This document shows, one piece after another, positions 15,864-24,734 of a DNA stretch of 40,647 nt (the first letter of the stretch is position 1; every line of letters begins with the position of its first letter). The position numbers were made by a program, and so were the translations under genes. The DNA comes from CAZKUR01 sp964556005 (GTDB lineage Bacteria; Bacteroidota; Ignavibacteria; Ignavibacteriales; Ignavibacteriaceae), in contig CAZKUR010000035.1 of assembly GCA_964556005.1 (NCBI GenBank), forward strand, positions 1 through 40,647, given 5' to 3'. The notes under the pieces were generated by a model. It was not told the origin of the DNA and did not search any database. It saw only the letters and a list, made by a program, of their open reading frames with translations.

Positions 15864-17081
15864 ATGAGTACAACAAATATTTTTATTGTAGCGTTCCGTG
15901 CTTTGCAAAAAAATAAAATGAGATCGTTTCTTACAATGCTCGGGATAATTATAGGTGTGGGAGCGGTAATTGCGATGCTCGCTATCGGGCAGGGAGCCGA
16001 ATATTCGGTAAAGGAGCAAATAAATGCGCTTGGAACAAACGTTTTAATAATTCTTCCCGGCTCATCCTCACAAAGCGGTATAAGAACCGGCGCCGGAACA
16101 ATGACTAATTTAACTGAAGCCGATGCGCAGGCAATTGCTAATGAATGTCCTGATGTTGCTTATGTTTCTCCGATTTCAATGGCAGGCGGACAAATTATTG
16201 CAGGTAATTTAAATTGGTTTACAGCCGTTACTGGATGTGGCGTTGATTATTTAACGATTAGAAAATGGGATGTGGCATACGGTGAAAATTTTGACGAACA
16301 GGATGTTAAAGCAAATTCCAAAGTATGCTTAATCGGTCAAACAGTTGCAGATAATCTTTTCCCGGGGCAGGATCCCGTTGGGCAAACTATCAGGATAAGA
16401 AATGTACCTTTTAAAATAATCGGACTGCTTGCTAAAAAAGGTCAGAATGCAATGGGACAGGATCAGGACGATATAATCTTAGCACCTTATACAACGGTGC
16501 TTGTAAGATTGTCAAGGTTTCCATACTTAAGACAAATACTCGTTTCGGCAGTAAGTGAAAAAGCAATTCCGGCAGCCAAAACCGAAATTGGACAATTACT
16601 TCGCCAGAGACATAAGCTTCAACCTTTCGATGCCGATGATTTCACTATTAGAGATCAGACAGACCTGGTTAATACCGCTACACAGACTTCGCAAATACTA
16701 ACGATTTTATTAGCCAGTATTGCTTCAGTTTCACTTATAGTCGGCGGTATCGGAATAATGAACATCATGCTTGTTTCGGTTACGGAAAGAACACGCGAGA
16801 TTGGAATTAGAATGTCGGTAGGCGCAAGAGGAAGAGATATATTAACTCAATTTTTAATCGAAGCCTTAGTGTTGAGCTTAATCGGCGGCATTATCGGAAT
16901 ATTCTTCGGCGCTGCTACGTCAAAAGTAATTTCAGGATTTGCGGAATGGCCGACATTCATAACACCGTTTTCGATAATTCTTTCATTTGGTTTTTCGATT
17001 TTAATAGGTATCTTCTTTGGATTTTATCCGGCAAGAAAAGCTGCAATGCTTAATCCGATCGATGCATTGAGGTATGAGTAA
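15864..17081 (+). CDS. MacB-type ABC transporter permease
   Basis: A 405-aa permease with four membrane helices: one near residues 15-40 (FLTMLGIIIGVGAVIAML) and three at the C terminus (about 280-395), enclosing a periplasmic MacB_PCD domain. The coupling segment SVTERTREIGIRMSVGA and the FtsX domain end (YPARKAAMLNPIDALRYE) are typical. With the ATPase and MacA-like adaptor it should form a tripartite exporter for a peptide, antibiotic, siderophore or lipoprotein-like cargo; the cargo cannot be told from sequence. A second copy of its last codons lies at 17862-17918. Confidence 0.93.
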   Translation: MSTTNIFIVAFRALQKNKMRSFLTMLGIIIGVGAVIAMLAIGQGAEYSVKEQINALGTNVLIILPGSSSQSGIRTGAGTMTNLTEADAQAIANECPDVAYVSPISMAGGQIIAGNLNWFTAVTGCGVDYLTIRKWDVAYGENFDEQDVKANSKVCLIGQTVADNLFPGQDPVGQTIRIRNVPFKIIGLLAKKGQNAMGQDQDDIILAPYTTVLVRLSRFPYLRQILVSAVSEKAIPAAKTEIGQLLRQRHKLQPFDADDFTIRDQTDLVNTATQTSQILTILLASIASVSLIVGGIGIMNIMLVSVTERTREIGIRMSVGARGRDILTQFLIEALVLSLIGGIIGIFFGAATSKVISGFAEWPTFITPFSIILSFGFSILIGIFFGFYPARKAAMLNPIDALRYE

Positions 17082-17139
17082 AGAATGAGATGTCGTATTA
17101 TAAAATTCTGTATTATTAAGAAATATAAGCCGGGAAAAT

Positions 17140-17463
17140 TTAGGAAATTTCTATTAATCTTTTGAAATTGCCTTTCAGAATTATAGATTTGATTTTTTCG
17201 ATAAGTTTTTGAAGAGTTTCTCTTCGATTATTTTTAGCAGACAAAATAAAAATTGAAAAATTAAATTTATTAAGATTTTGCTGGCGTGGTAGATTTTTAT
17301 CAATAGTTACAAAAATATCAAACCTATTGATTGCTATTAAATTAAGTAATTCTCCATTTTTCTTTCCCAGCCATCCCATATCACGAACTGTTTTAATTTC
17401 AAAGCCAGGACCGAAATCCGATTTTAATTTTCGTGGTAAATTTTCGTCAAGAATTATTTTCAT
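17140..17463 (-). CDS. DUF5615 PIN-like protein, probable toxin
   Basis: A 107-aa protein of the DUF5615/Mut7-C-like PIN group. It has the N-terminal LDENLPRKL with acidic residues D5 and E6, the GWLGKKNGELL segment, and FVTIDKNL with the next acidic residue, all typical of this family. These are likely metal-dependent RNases working as toxins. It overlaps the upstream DUF433 gene by 17 bases, the standard arrangement of this pair. The nuclease activity is inferred from the PIN-like fold. Confidence 0.85.
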   Translation of the reverse strand: MKIILDENLPRKLKSDFGPGFEIKTVRDMGWLGKKNGELLNLIAINRFDIFVTIDKNLPRQQNLNKFNFSIFILSAKNNRRETLQKLIEKIKSIILKGNFKRLIEIS

Positions 17464-17677
17464 TAAGAATTTTTTCAGAAGTAATTGTTTTTTTTGCTAT
17501 TTCTAATACTTCAATTACTAATTCTTTTGCAACTGTAGGATAGTCATCGAGAAAATCCTCCAAAGTGTCGCCGCCTTCTAGATAATCAAAGAGTGTTTGG
17601 ATAGGAACTCTTGTGCCTGAAAAAACCGGAGTTCCTCCCATTGTTTCATGATCAATATTTATAGCTCCAAATTTCAT
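17447..17677 (-). CDS. DUF433 protein, probable antitoxin
   Basis: A 76-aa protein of the DUF433 family: GGTPVFSGTRVPIQTLFDYLEGG is the domain hallmark (helix-turn-helix-like, VapB-like), followed by the FLDDYP block. ATG 17677 is preceded by AATAGG at the proper distance, so I prefer it to the ATG at 17731, which would add 18 unrelated residues. DUF433 proteins neutralise the neighbouring PIN-like toxin and probably repress their own promoter. The pair sits between the intact permease gene and the tail of a second permease copy. Confidence 0.87.
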   Translation of the reverse strand: MKFGAINIDHETMGGTPVFSGTRVPIQTLFDYLEGGDTLEDFLDDYPTVAKELVIEVLEIAKKTITSEKILNENNS

Positions 17678-17828
17678 TTTGTTACCTATTAAATTATAGT
17701 ATAAGTTATATATTTTTTGAGAGTAATTCAATATAGTAAAAGCAATAAAGTTGTTGCCGTTTCAGTAGATAATCGCTCAATTTCTTAACGAATGAAATTT
17801 TTATTTTTTCCAGACCAAGATGGACTTG

Positions 17829-17918
17829 GCAAACAAATTTTATATATTTCTTTTGGGGGAGTATCCTGCAAGAAAAGCTGCGATGCTAAACCCCATTGAT
17901 GCGCTGAGGTATGAGTAG
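17829..17918 (+). pseudogene. C-terminal relic of a second MacB-type permease
   Basis: The + strand encodes YPARKAAMLNPIDALRYE and a stop (17862-17918), the same 18 residues as the end of the permease at 15864-17081, preceded by a short hydrophobic KFYIFLLGE. The nucleotides differ at several third codon positions (for example CCT for CCG, GCG for GCA, CTA for CTT) but not at the protein level. It is thus a diverged paralogue that was under selection, not a fresh duplicate. Everything upstream of this tail is lost. Confidence 0.75.
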
Positions 17919-18041
17919 TAATAATTTATTAACTTAAGAAATAAGAGAAGCAAATTATAATTGTTAAATTGTCTTATTGCTAAATTGTTTTTAACAATTA
18001 ATACTCCTTGCAACACACTGCCTCGCAGAAAATATTTTATT

Positions 18042-18074
18042 AAAAATGCCGGCTAAGTTTATCTCAGCCGGCAT
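18042..18074 (-). terminator. Terminator of the C25 peptidase gene
   Basis: ATGCCGGCT (18046-18054) pairs perfectly with AGCCGGCAT (18066-18074) around an 11-base loop, and TTTTT follows on the minus strand. It lies 38 bases after the peptidase stop. Confidence 0.85.
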
Positions 18075-18111
18075 CTGTTGCTAAAAGGAAAGATTTATTT
18101 AGGATTTGCCG

Positions 18112-21100
18112 CTATTTAATTAATAGCATTTTAATAGTCTTAACGTAAGACTGTGAAACCAGCCTGCAGAAATAAATTCCCGAAGCAAGCTTAGAAGCAT
18201 TATAGTTTATTTCATGATAACCTGCTTCCTTCTCACCGTTAAAAATCTCTGTAACTTTTTGACCTAACGAATTATAAATCGTTACGGATAATTTAGTTTT
18301 TACCGGTAAAGCAAATTTTATTGTTGTACCCGGGTTAAACGGATTCGGATAGTTTTGATAGAGTGCAAATTCTTTCGGGCCGGTTATATTTATTGTAACT
18401 TCATTACTTAACTTTGTTGTTCCGTCAAAATCGATTTGCTTTAAACGATATTTGTAAACACCCGGGGTTACATTTTCATCTTTAAATAAATAGGAATTTA
18501 ACTTAGTTATAGTCCCCTTACCATTGACAAATCCTATCTTCTCCCAATTCTGACTTCTGACTTCTGACTTCTGATTTCTCTCTATTTCAAATCCTTTATT
18601 ATTAGTTTCAGAAGCCGTTTGCCATTTTAAAATAACTTTATCCAGATCATTTTCCGCAGTGAAAGATGTCAGTTGAACAGGAACTTCATTAGTAAGATAC
18701 ATGTGGATTGGAACGGTAATTTGAGGAGAATTAGGATCGTTGCTGGTTATTACCATGTCCATTGAATAATTCCCAGTATCAATATCTGCTGTAATGAAAT
18801 TGAGGACTAATGCGACCGTGTTTCCATTGTAAACTGTTCCCTCTAAATTATCAAGTGTCAGCCACTCGGGTTCAGCAGAAAATTGAAGTGCAAGATTGCT
18901 CTCAAGGTATGAAGCATTATAAGCAACTTGTAATCCGTCCGTTCCATCCTGATTTTCTATTCCTACGGTTGCCGAATTTGATGAGCCGGAAATTGTTTGA
19001 TAATAAACCATGATTTTTCCGCTTTTATAAAGCACCACCTGGAAAGTAAATGGACCAACTCCACCTGAATAACCTGGCCAATTTTTATATTCAACAATAA
19101 ACATGTTCGGTTCTTGTTTATAATAAACGCTTCCTCCGTTTGAACCATCAAGATCATCCCATAGAGGAGCTATTAAACCGTTTGGGTTATCGGTTGAAGG
19201 AATATTATCATTCGTCATAGCCGCATCGGTTATATCAATAAAACTGAGCCAGCCGTTAGAACTAAAATAAATGCTGTTGTATGATATTCCGTAATATTTA
19301 AAATCAAACCCAAGATCAAAAGGCCCTGCCTTTCCTTCATCTTCCCCGGTATAAATGCTGGTTGGGATCCAATTAGTTACAAGTGTACCTGTAGTTGAAA
19401 TATCATTCCACACAAACTCAGGCCCATCGGGATCATTGCTGTCTATCCATGTATAGCCAAAATTATCCGGCCCGCCCGAACCTCTAACACTGCTTCCGTT
19501 TTTTGTATCGGGATGAGTCTTGTTATAAGTTTGTTTTACTTTTTTAGTTACTTGGACAATATTAGCTTTTATTTTTCCGGGAAAACTATTGTTTGTGAGT
19601 TCAACGGAATAATCAAGAGTTGAGTTTTCAGTAGTGATATTTGATATTAAAACAGAATCTATATAAACTGTATCAATAGCCAGGTGATGATAAATTGAAT
19701 CGGGCGAATAAGAAATCTGAGGTGCGCTCCAGGTTTCCATAGAAGTTGTATTCGACATGGTTGAAGCATTGTTCCAGATATCCATTGCCTTAATCACCAG
19801 GTAATATGTTGAAGAAAAATTCAACCCGCGCAAAATATAACTTTTAGCTACTCCTGCCGTATCAGGTCCACCTTGAATCATTACAGAAGGAGCATTATCA
19901 AAATCTTCTTCAGTTACGATTGGATTTAGTGAATACCTCAAATCATAAGTATAAATTCCACCAAAAGAAGAATCATAAGTTGAAGTCCAGTTGACAGTGA
20001 TAGAATTTGAAGTAGGATCCAAAGCAGATAAATCTGTTATCTGTTCAGGTGCGGTTGAATCCGGTGTCATCCCTAATGTCAAGGTCAGGGAACAATCGCC
20101 CATTATATTGTACTGTTCCATCAGCTTTAATCCCTCACCTGTACTTCCGCCCCATAAATCCATTGCATGCATTATTCCGTTAAAAAGAATTCCACCGACA
20201 GTTTTTTTATCCCTTGTGGTCAATAGCATCACGGCTTCATTCTGCATATCGCAGGGAGGAACCCAGCTTGCTAAAGTGGAAGCGCCGAAAGAGGAGATAG
20301 CTCCTTTGGGATCCTGCATGTCTCCTGCTCTAACCCAGGCTTCTTCCATACATTCAGACATTGTGAAATCACCGTTGTCGCATGCTACATCGATTATTAG
20401 AGGATCTTTATACCCGTTCGATAAATTATGAATAGCATTATTGTCGAAGCCTGTAGTTCCCCACGATGTACCTGAACCATGCCCTATATAATTTAATATG
20501 CTTCTGCCGTCATTCAAAGCGTTGGTTACCTGTGAACTTGTTGCACCTGGATCATAGATTTGATCTACATCGGTGAAGTTCATATTATTAATCAGCATAT
20601 CCCTCAATAATTCGCAGCGTTCCCAATCCATAGGGCTACCTTGATCACTGGCGACTCCAGTACCCTTTAAATACCATGCTGCACCTGGGCCGGTATCCGG
20701 ATATTTTTCATACTTAATTAATTTGTATAAAATATAATCAAGATTTGTTGAGGAGGTAGGAGAAATTCTTGAAATAAAAGCATCGGGATATGCATCACTG
20801 CCGCTTAATTTAACATAACACGGATCGGAAGGTGCGCTTTCAAATTGACCATTCATTGTCGGTATTTGGTTTGACTCTCCCACCAAAATGATAAATGTTA
20901 AGCCATCGGTACTATTATAAAGATTCTGAATATAAGTTTTTATTGAAGCTGAGCCGCTGCCTGTTTCAGTAGGATACTCTGCAGTTAAAACAGTCATTCC
21001 TTTTTCAACTTTCCAATCATAAAAAGGAGTTATATTGGAAGCATATTGAGTCGGATAAATAATTAATAACCTTCCCGTTTCGTCCAGCGGAACATAATCA

Positions 21101-21819
21101 TAATAATTTTTTCCGTAATTAATAAAAAGCGTTTTGTATATTCCCGTAAACTCTTTTGTTACACCTATAAATGGTTTTGTTCTATTAAATGGATTTACTA
21201 CAGAAACGTTCGGATCGCTGTAAACTTCAACAACTAATCGTTTGCATATTTTAAGCAAGCCTTTATCCGAGTTATACTGCATAGGGTTAAATTGAACCGT
21301 TATTCCTCTAAGATCTCTTACGATGTAAGGTTTATCTAATGATAAATTTATCGAAGGATACCACTCGTCTTTATTATAAGATTTATTGAAAGAATACGGC
21401 ACGGATGCCGGGTCAATATTTCTTGTAATATGGCCTTTGGAGGGCATCACAGGTTTGGTGGTAATTGTTTCAAAATTTTGATCAAGTATTCTAAAATTCA
21501 TTCCGACTAAATCGGGAATAATAATACTCACCCTGTGAGTTGGAAGCTGAGGAAACCCTTTTTCCATCAAACGTATGCTTCCCGGAATGTTATAATCAAC
21601 ATATTCGGCGCCGTTGATCTGCACCGGATTTGAATCGTAATTATTTAAAGTAAATTCCAGTGTTGTGCTGTTTGGAGTTGTGCTTAAAACATTAACGCTG
21701 ATTCCATTTGTATTATTATATGTTTGAGCATTTATTTGAACAATAAAGACTAAAAGAAAAGCCGCGAAAGTAATTGAAATATTTTGAAGGCTTTTACGGA
21801 AAATGGTACAAGTTATCAT
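18112..21819 (-). CDS. Gingipain-like C25 cysteine peptidase with T9SS tail
   Basis: A 1235-aa secreted protein. A signal peptide (about 1-31, ending INAQ) is followed by a C25 propeptide-like region, then the caspase-fold catalytic domain (about 245-590). The catalytic pair is His447 in YIGHGSGTSW and Cys480 in DVACDNG, each in the classic gingipain setting. A fibronectin type III-like domain follows (about 600-700), then a β-rich domain with FDLGFDFKYYG and PLWDDLD motifs, then a short Ig-like piece, and the T9SS type A sorting domain (about 1150-1235, YQNYPNPFNPG). It is exported through T9SS and probably anchored to the surface. A 7-bp tandem repeat lies inside the gene at 18548-18575. 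It is transcribed alone, divergent from the glutaredoxin gene. Confidence 0.93.
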   Translation of the reverse strand: MITCTIFRKSLQNISITFAAFLLVFIVQINAQTYNNTNGISVNVLSTTPNSTTLEFTLNNYDSNPVQINGAEYVDYNIPGSIRLMEKGFPQLPTHRVSIIIPDLVGMNFRILDQNFETITTKPVMPSKGHITRNIDPASVPYSFNKSYNKDEWYPSINLSLDKPYIVRDLRGITVQFNPMQYNSDKGLLKICKRLVVEVYSDPNVSVVNPFNRTKPFIGVTKEFTGIYKTLFINYGKNYYDYVPLDETGRLLIIYPTQYASNITPFYDWKVEKGMTVLTAEYPTETGSGSASIKTYIQNLYNSTDGLTFIILVGESNQIPTMNGQFESAPSDPCYVKLSGSDAYPDAFISRISPTSSTNLDYILYKLIKYEKYPDTGPGAAWYLKGTGVASDQGSPMDWERCELLRDMLINNMNFTDVDQIYDPGATSSQVTNALNDGRSILNYIGHGSGTSWGTTGFDNNAIHNLSNGYKDPLIIDVACDNGDFTMSECMEEAWVRAGDMQDPKGAISSFGASTLASWVPPCDMQNEAVMLLTTRDKKTVGGILFNGIMHAMDLWGGSTGEGLKLMEQYNIMGDCSLTLTLGMTPDSTAPEQITDLSALDPTSNSITVNWTSTYDSSFGGIYTYDLRYSLNPIVTEEDFDNAPSVMIQGGPDTAGVAKSYILRGLNFSSTYYLVIKAMDIWNNASTMSNTTSMETWSAPQISYSPDSIYHHLAIDTVYIDSVLISNITTENSTLDYSVELTNNSFPGKIKANIVQVTKKVKQTYNKTHPDTKNGSSVRGSGGPDNFGYTWIDSNDPDGPEFVWNDISTTGTLVTNWIPTSIYTGEDEGKAGPFDLGFDFKYYGISYNSIYFSSNGWLSFIDITDAAMTNDNIPSTDNPNGLIAPLWDDLDGSNGGSVYYKQEPNMFIVEYKNWPGYSGGVGPFTFQVVLYKSGKIMVYYQTISGSSNSATVGIENQDGTDGLQVAYNASYLESNLALQFSAEPEWLTLDNLEGTVYNGNTVALVLNFITADIDTGNYSMDMVITSNDPNSPQITVPIHMYLTNEVPVQLTSFTAENDLDKVILKWQTASETNNKGFEIERNQKSEVRSQNWEKIGFVNGKGTITKLNSYLFKDENVTPGVYKYRLKQIDFDGTTKLSNEVTINITGPKEFALYQNYPNPFNPGTTIKFALPVKTKLSVTIYNSLGQKVTEIFNGEKEAGYHEINYNASKLASGIYFCRLVSQSYVKTIKMLLIK
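18548..18575 (-). repeat. Heptanucleotide tandem repeat inside the peptidase gene
   Basis: Four head-to-tail 7-bp units (TTCTGAC three times, then TTCTGAT; coding strand GTCAGAA) encode KSEVRSQ-like residues around 1082-1091, before the sorting domain. Seven is not a multiple of three, so gain or loss of one unit would shift the frame. Confidence 0.85.
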
Positions 21820-21982
21820 TTTATCCCCTTTCGAATAATGATTCCCTGATTAAAATATTTGATTTTTATTTTGTTATTTAAATATAAATCCTTTCCCTGT
21901 AAAATGATACAATTCGGATTAACTTTTTGTGAATCTTCCATCTTAATACGGCATCATATAAAAATAAAAAATTGAGGTTTTT

Positions 21983-22234
21983 ATGGAAAATAAGATTTCA
22001 GCAAAAGTAATTATATTCACCACACCAACATGCAGCTACTGCAATAGTGCAAAAAGATATTTTCGTGAAAAAAATGTTCGCTTTACTGAAGTTGACGTTT
22101 CAAGAGATCAAAAAGCAGCGATCGATATGAGAAGAAGAACAGGACAAATGGGAGTTCCCGTAATTTTAATAAATAATAGGCCTATTGTAGGCTTTGACGT
22201 TCATAAAATAAATTCAATGTTAGGTATAAAATAA
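21983..22234 (+). CDS. Glutaredoxin-like protein
   Basis: An 83-aa thioredoxin-fold protein with the redox motif C17-SY-C20, the cis-Pro loop MGVPVI and the GFD segment near the end. It resembles the small glutaredoxin/NrdH-like group (UXX-type 'glutaredoxin family protein') that passes electrons from thiols or thioredoxin reductase to target proteins in the cytoplasm. ATG 21983 follows a weak GAGG. It is 11 bp from groES and likely co-transcribed with it. Confidence 0.9.
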   Translation: MENKISAKVIIFTTPTCSYCNSAKRYFREKNVRFTEVDVSRDQKAAIDMRRRTGQMGVPVILINNRPIVGFDVHKINSMLGIK

Positions 22235-22245
22235 GGAGAACCTTT

Positions 22246-22518
22246 ATGAAAATAAAACCTTTAGATGATCGTATATTAGTAGAACCAATGGAGGAAGAAT
22301 CAAAAACTGCTTCCGGAATAATAATTCCCGATACAGCTAAAGAGAAACCGCGGATGGGTAAAGTTATTTCCTGCGGAACAGACGAAGATTTGAGAGAGAA
22401 AGTTAAAGAGGGAGACAAAATTCTGTTTGCTAAATACGGCGGTGAAGAAATCGATATGAACGGCGGCACTTATAAAATAATTCAGAGAAGCGATATTTTA
22501 GCAATTGTCGAAGATTAG
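22246..22518 (+). CDS. groS: Co-chaperonin GroES
   Basis: A 90-aa GroES with the N-terminal IKPLDDRILVEP strand, the mobile loop TASGIIIPD (about 21-29) that contacts GroEL, the GKVISCG turn and the C-terminal DILAIVED. Its length is normal. It caps the GroEL chamber during protein folding. An AAGGAGA ribosome site precedes it. Unusually, groEL does not follow: a terminator comes 50 bases after the stop. A groEL, possibly with its own groES, must lie elsewhere. Confidence 0.96.
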   Translation: MKIKPLDDRILVEPMEEESKTASGIIIPDTAKEKPRMGKVISCGTDEDLREKVKEGDKILFAKYGGEEIDMNGGTYKIIQRSDILAIVED

Positions 22519-22566
22519 TGTAAGATTATTTCAATTATCACTTAATTTTTTTATGCTGAAAAATTT

Positions 22567-22603
22567 AAAACCTATCCCATAAATATTGAGATAGGTTTTT
22601 TTT
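22567..22603 (+). terminator. Terminator after groES
   Basis: AAAACCTATC pairs with GATAGGTTTT around a 13-base loop, followed by eight T. It ends the glutaredoxin-groES unit. Confidence 0.88.
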
Positions 22604-23041
22604 ATTACGGAACTCAATTAAAATTAATTAAAGCATCGGGAGTTTAATGTATCTCTTTTTTATTCGACAAGGAATCTTGTTAACATTTTAACAAATTATA
22701 TTTCCTTTGAAAATTAATCATTCCCTTAGTTGAAGTTTTGATTTTGAATTTTATTGTCAATTAGCCAAATATATTTCTTTATGAATCTAAATGCTTTCAT
22801 CCTATTTTTCTTTGATACTTTTACATATTGCTTTAACTCGTTGATTAATTAAATTATTTTTTTGTCTCATTTTTATTGACAGGTTCCGCCGTAATTGCTA
22901 ATCAGGAAGGATAATATTACTTTAGTGTGTGCGACTTTTCTTAAAGTAAATGTGAGCATAACTTAATAATAATAATTTATTTCAAATAGCTTATTACTAT
23001 ATGTAATGAGTAAATTAATTAATAGAAAGAGGTGTAACTAT
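22604..23041. other. Intergenic region, no gene seen
   Basis: AT-rich sequence ahead of a T9SS-exported protein gene. No promoter stands out. AAAGAGGTG close to the right end is the ribosome site of the next gene. Confidence 0.4.
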
Positions 23042-24205
23042 ATGAAAATCTTTGATACAAAGTTATTGCATCTATTCATCATCCTTTCTTTATTGTACAT
23101 TCCTATCGCAACTGCACAACAAACTGTTTATAATAACTTTGGTCCAGATCATAATGGTTTTGATTACAACTTCGGTTTAGGCTGGACTATTGCAGGCGAT
23201 AATGTCCAGGCACAATATGGTGTCCAGCAGGCAATGGCATTTCAGTCCAACTTAACGGGAACGGTATCTGACATTTGGGTAGCCATATTTTATGTACCAT
23301 TAGACCCGGGATTAGATACAGTTACTATCATGCTAACTCCTTTTCATCAAGGATTGCCGCCTGATTCAGCAGAAATTATGGAAGAGTGGACAATTACGGA
23401 TTTTGGTTCGTGGTCGCAATGGAATCCGCCGCAGCACTTACAGGGAAACGGTTCATCCCAGCTTCAAGATGGTGAATGGTATTGGTTGTGGGCGGTCGGC
23501 GGTGAAACCACATGGTGCGGATGGGCTATGAATTTAGATCCTACATTAACAGCTCCACATACCATCCGAAGGGAAGGGGAAAACTGGCTGCCAATTTCCA
23601 ATGAAACCGCGAGCGCATTCCGTGTTGATGTGGTGCCGATAACCCCGGTTGAGCTTACTTCATTTGCTGCGGATATTAATACTAATGGCGAAGTGCTGCT
23701 TAAATGGTCAACTGCAACTGAAACGAATAACCGGACATTTGAGATAGAAAGGAAGAGCAACACTAAACAATTTACAACAATTGGTTTTCGTGATGGTAAC
23801 GGTACGACTACTGAGCCGAAAAGTTATTCCTTTATCGACAAGAATGTTGAAAACGGCAGTTACACTTATCGATTAAAACAAATTGATTTTAACGGACAAT
23901 TTAAATATTCAAATGAAGTTGATGTGAATGTAACTAAAGCATTAACATTTAATCTTGAACAGAATTATCCTAACCCGTTTAATCCGACCACAGTAATCAG
24001 TTGGCAGTCATCATCAGATAGTTGGCAAACTTTAAAAGTATACGATGTATTAGGAAATGAAGTTAAAACGCTTGTCGATAAATTTATGCCGGCAGGAAAA
24101 CATTACGTTGAATTCAACGCATCTAATTTAGCAAGCGGAATTTATTTTTATCAGCTAAAAGAAAATAATAAAGTTCTGGTAAAGAAAATGACTGTAATGA
24201 AATAA
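23042..24205 (+). CDS. Secreted protein with T9SS type A sorting domain
   Basis: A 387-aa protein. I start it at ATG 23042, behind AAAGAGGTG, because the peptide then opens with a signal sequence (MKIFDTKLLHLFIILSLLYI ... TAQ); an upstream ATG at 23006 would spoil it. The middle (about 25-200) is β-rich with many Trp and may be a carbohydrate- or surface-binding module, but I do not recognise it. A short domain starting at PVELTSFAAD with KWSTATETNNRTFEIER follows, common just ahead of sorting tails in this group and also seen in the C25 peptidase. The T9SS tail (YPNPFNPTT to KKMTVMK) closes it. A terminator follows. Confidence 0.88.
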   Translation: MKIFDTKLLHLFIILSLLYIPIATAQQTVYNNFGPDHNGFDYNFGLGWTIAGDNVQAQYGVQQAMAFQSNLTGTVSDIWVAIFYVPLDPGLDTVTIMLTPFHQGLPPDSAEIMEEWTITDFGSWSQWNPPQHLQGNGSSQLQDGEWYWLWAVGGETTWCGWAMNLDPTLTAPHTIRREGENWLPISNETASAFRVDVVPITPVELTSFAADINTNGEVLLKWSTATETNNRTFEIERKSNTKQFTTIGFRDGNGTTTEPKSYSFIDKNVENGSYTYRLKQIDFNGQFKYSNEVDVNVTKALTFNLEQNYPNPFNPTTVISWQSSSDSWQTLKVYDVLGNEVKTLVDKFMPAGKHYVEFNASNLASGIYFYQLKENNKVLVKKMTVMK

Positions 24206-24238
24206 AGCCTGAAATATTTTTAATCAAATAAAAATATA

Positions 24239-24269
24239 CCCAACACTTAATACAAGTGTTGGGTTTTTT
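24239..24269 (+). terminator. Terminator after the T9SS protein gene
   Basis: CCCAACACTT pairs perfectly with AAGTGTTGGG around a 5-base loop and runs into TTTTTT. It separates this gene from the dcw cluster. Confidence 0.93.
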
Positions 24270-24651
24270 ATTTTGTGTAAAATTTGATCACCCTTTGATT
24301 GCCTATGTAATTTATTAAACGATGATAAATTTGGTATCAATTTGAGAGTTAAAGAATAAATTATAGCTTCTAATCATTTGTTTACAAGCTATATTCTTTG
24401 TTCATATTAATAAGACTGCATATATACTACGCTGGATCTAATCCTTTTTATAAAATATAGACTACAAAATATTTTAATAAGCTATAAAATTGACAAAAGA
24501 AAAAAATCTGTGTGATTTGAAAAATAATTTAAGATTAAACTGAAAAACCTAATTTTTTATCAAATCTCAATAGAATAATTTATATTTTATCTCTCATCTC
24601 TCCCTTTAATTACATTCAACCGGAAAAAATTAAAATATTTATTTAAATATT
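24270..24651. other. Intergenic region ahead of the dcw promoter
   Basis: No gene is seen. One 8-bp inverted repeat (TATAGCTT at 24362-24369, AAGCTATA at 24386-24393) stands out. The right end borders the mraZ promoter. Confidence 0.4.
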
Positions 24652-24652
24652 C

Positions 24653-24684
24653 TTGACTTTAGAAGAAATTTTACATTATTTTTG
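24653..24684 (+). promoter_or_regulatory. Bacteroidota-type promoter of the dcw cluster
   Basis: TTG (24653-24655) and TATTTTTG (24677-24684, matching TAnnTTTG) are 21 bases apart, the spacing expected for the main sigma factor of this phylum. The implied start of transcription falls near 24691, about 45 bases before mraZ, inside the MraZ boxes. Confidence 0.7.
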
Positions 24685-24708
24685 GGGAGTGGTGGGGAAA
24701 AGTGGTGA
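24682..24708 (+). promoter_or_regulatory. MraZ operator: three 10-bp-spaced boxes
   Basis: TGGGGA (24683), TGGGGA (24693) and TGGTGA (24703) repeat with exact 10-bp period, the known arrangement for binding of the MraZ ring (boxes of the TGGGN type one helical turn apart). They overlap the -7 element and the predicted start site, so MraZ bound here would repress its own operon. Confidence 0.8.
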
Positions 24709-24734
24709 AAGTTCCCAGGAAAATTTGAAGGAAG

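Noticed and set aside
15678..16019. 113-codon minus-strand frame across the ATPase-permease junction
   Set aside because: Overlaps two clear genes and has no recognisable motif.
17678..17731. Longer start for the DUF433 protein
   Set aside because: The added residues are outside the domain, and AATAGG is correctly placed for ATG 17677.
19991..20431. 146-codon frame on the strand opposite the C25 peptidase
   Set aside because: It lies wholly inside the catalytic domain of the peptidase and shows no family motif; it is a shadow frame.
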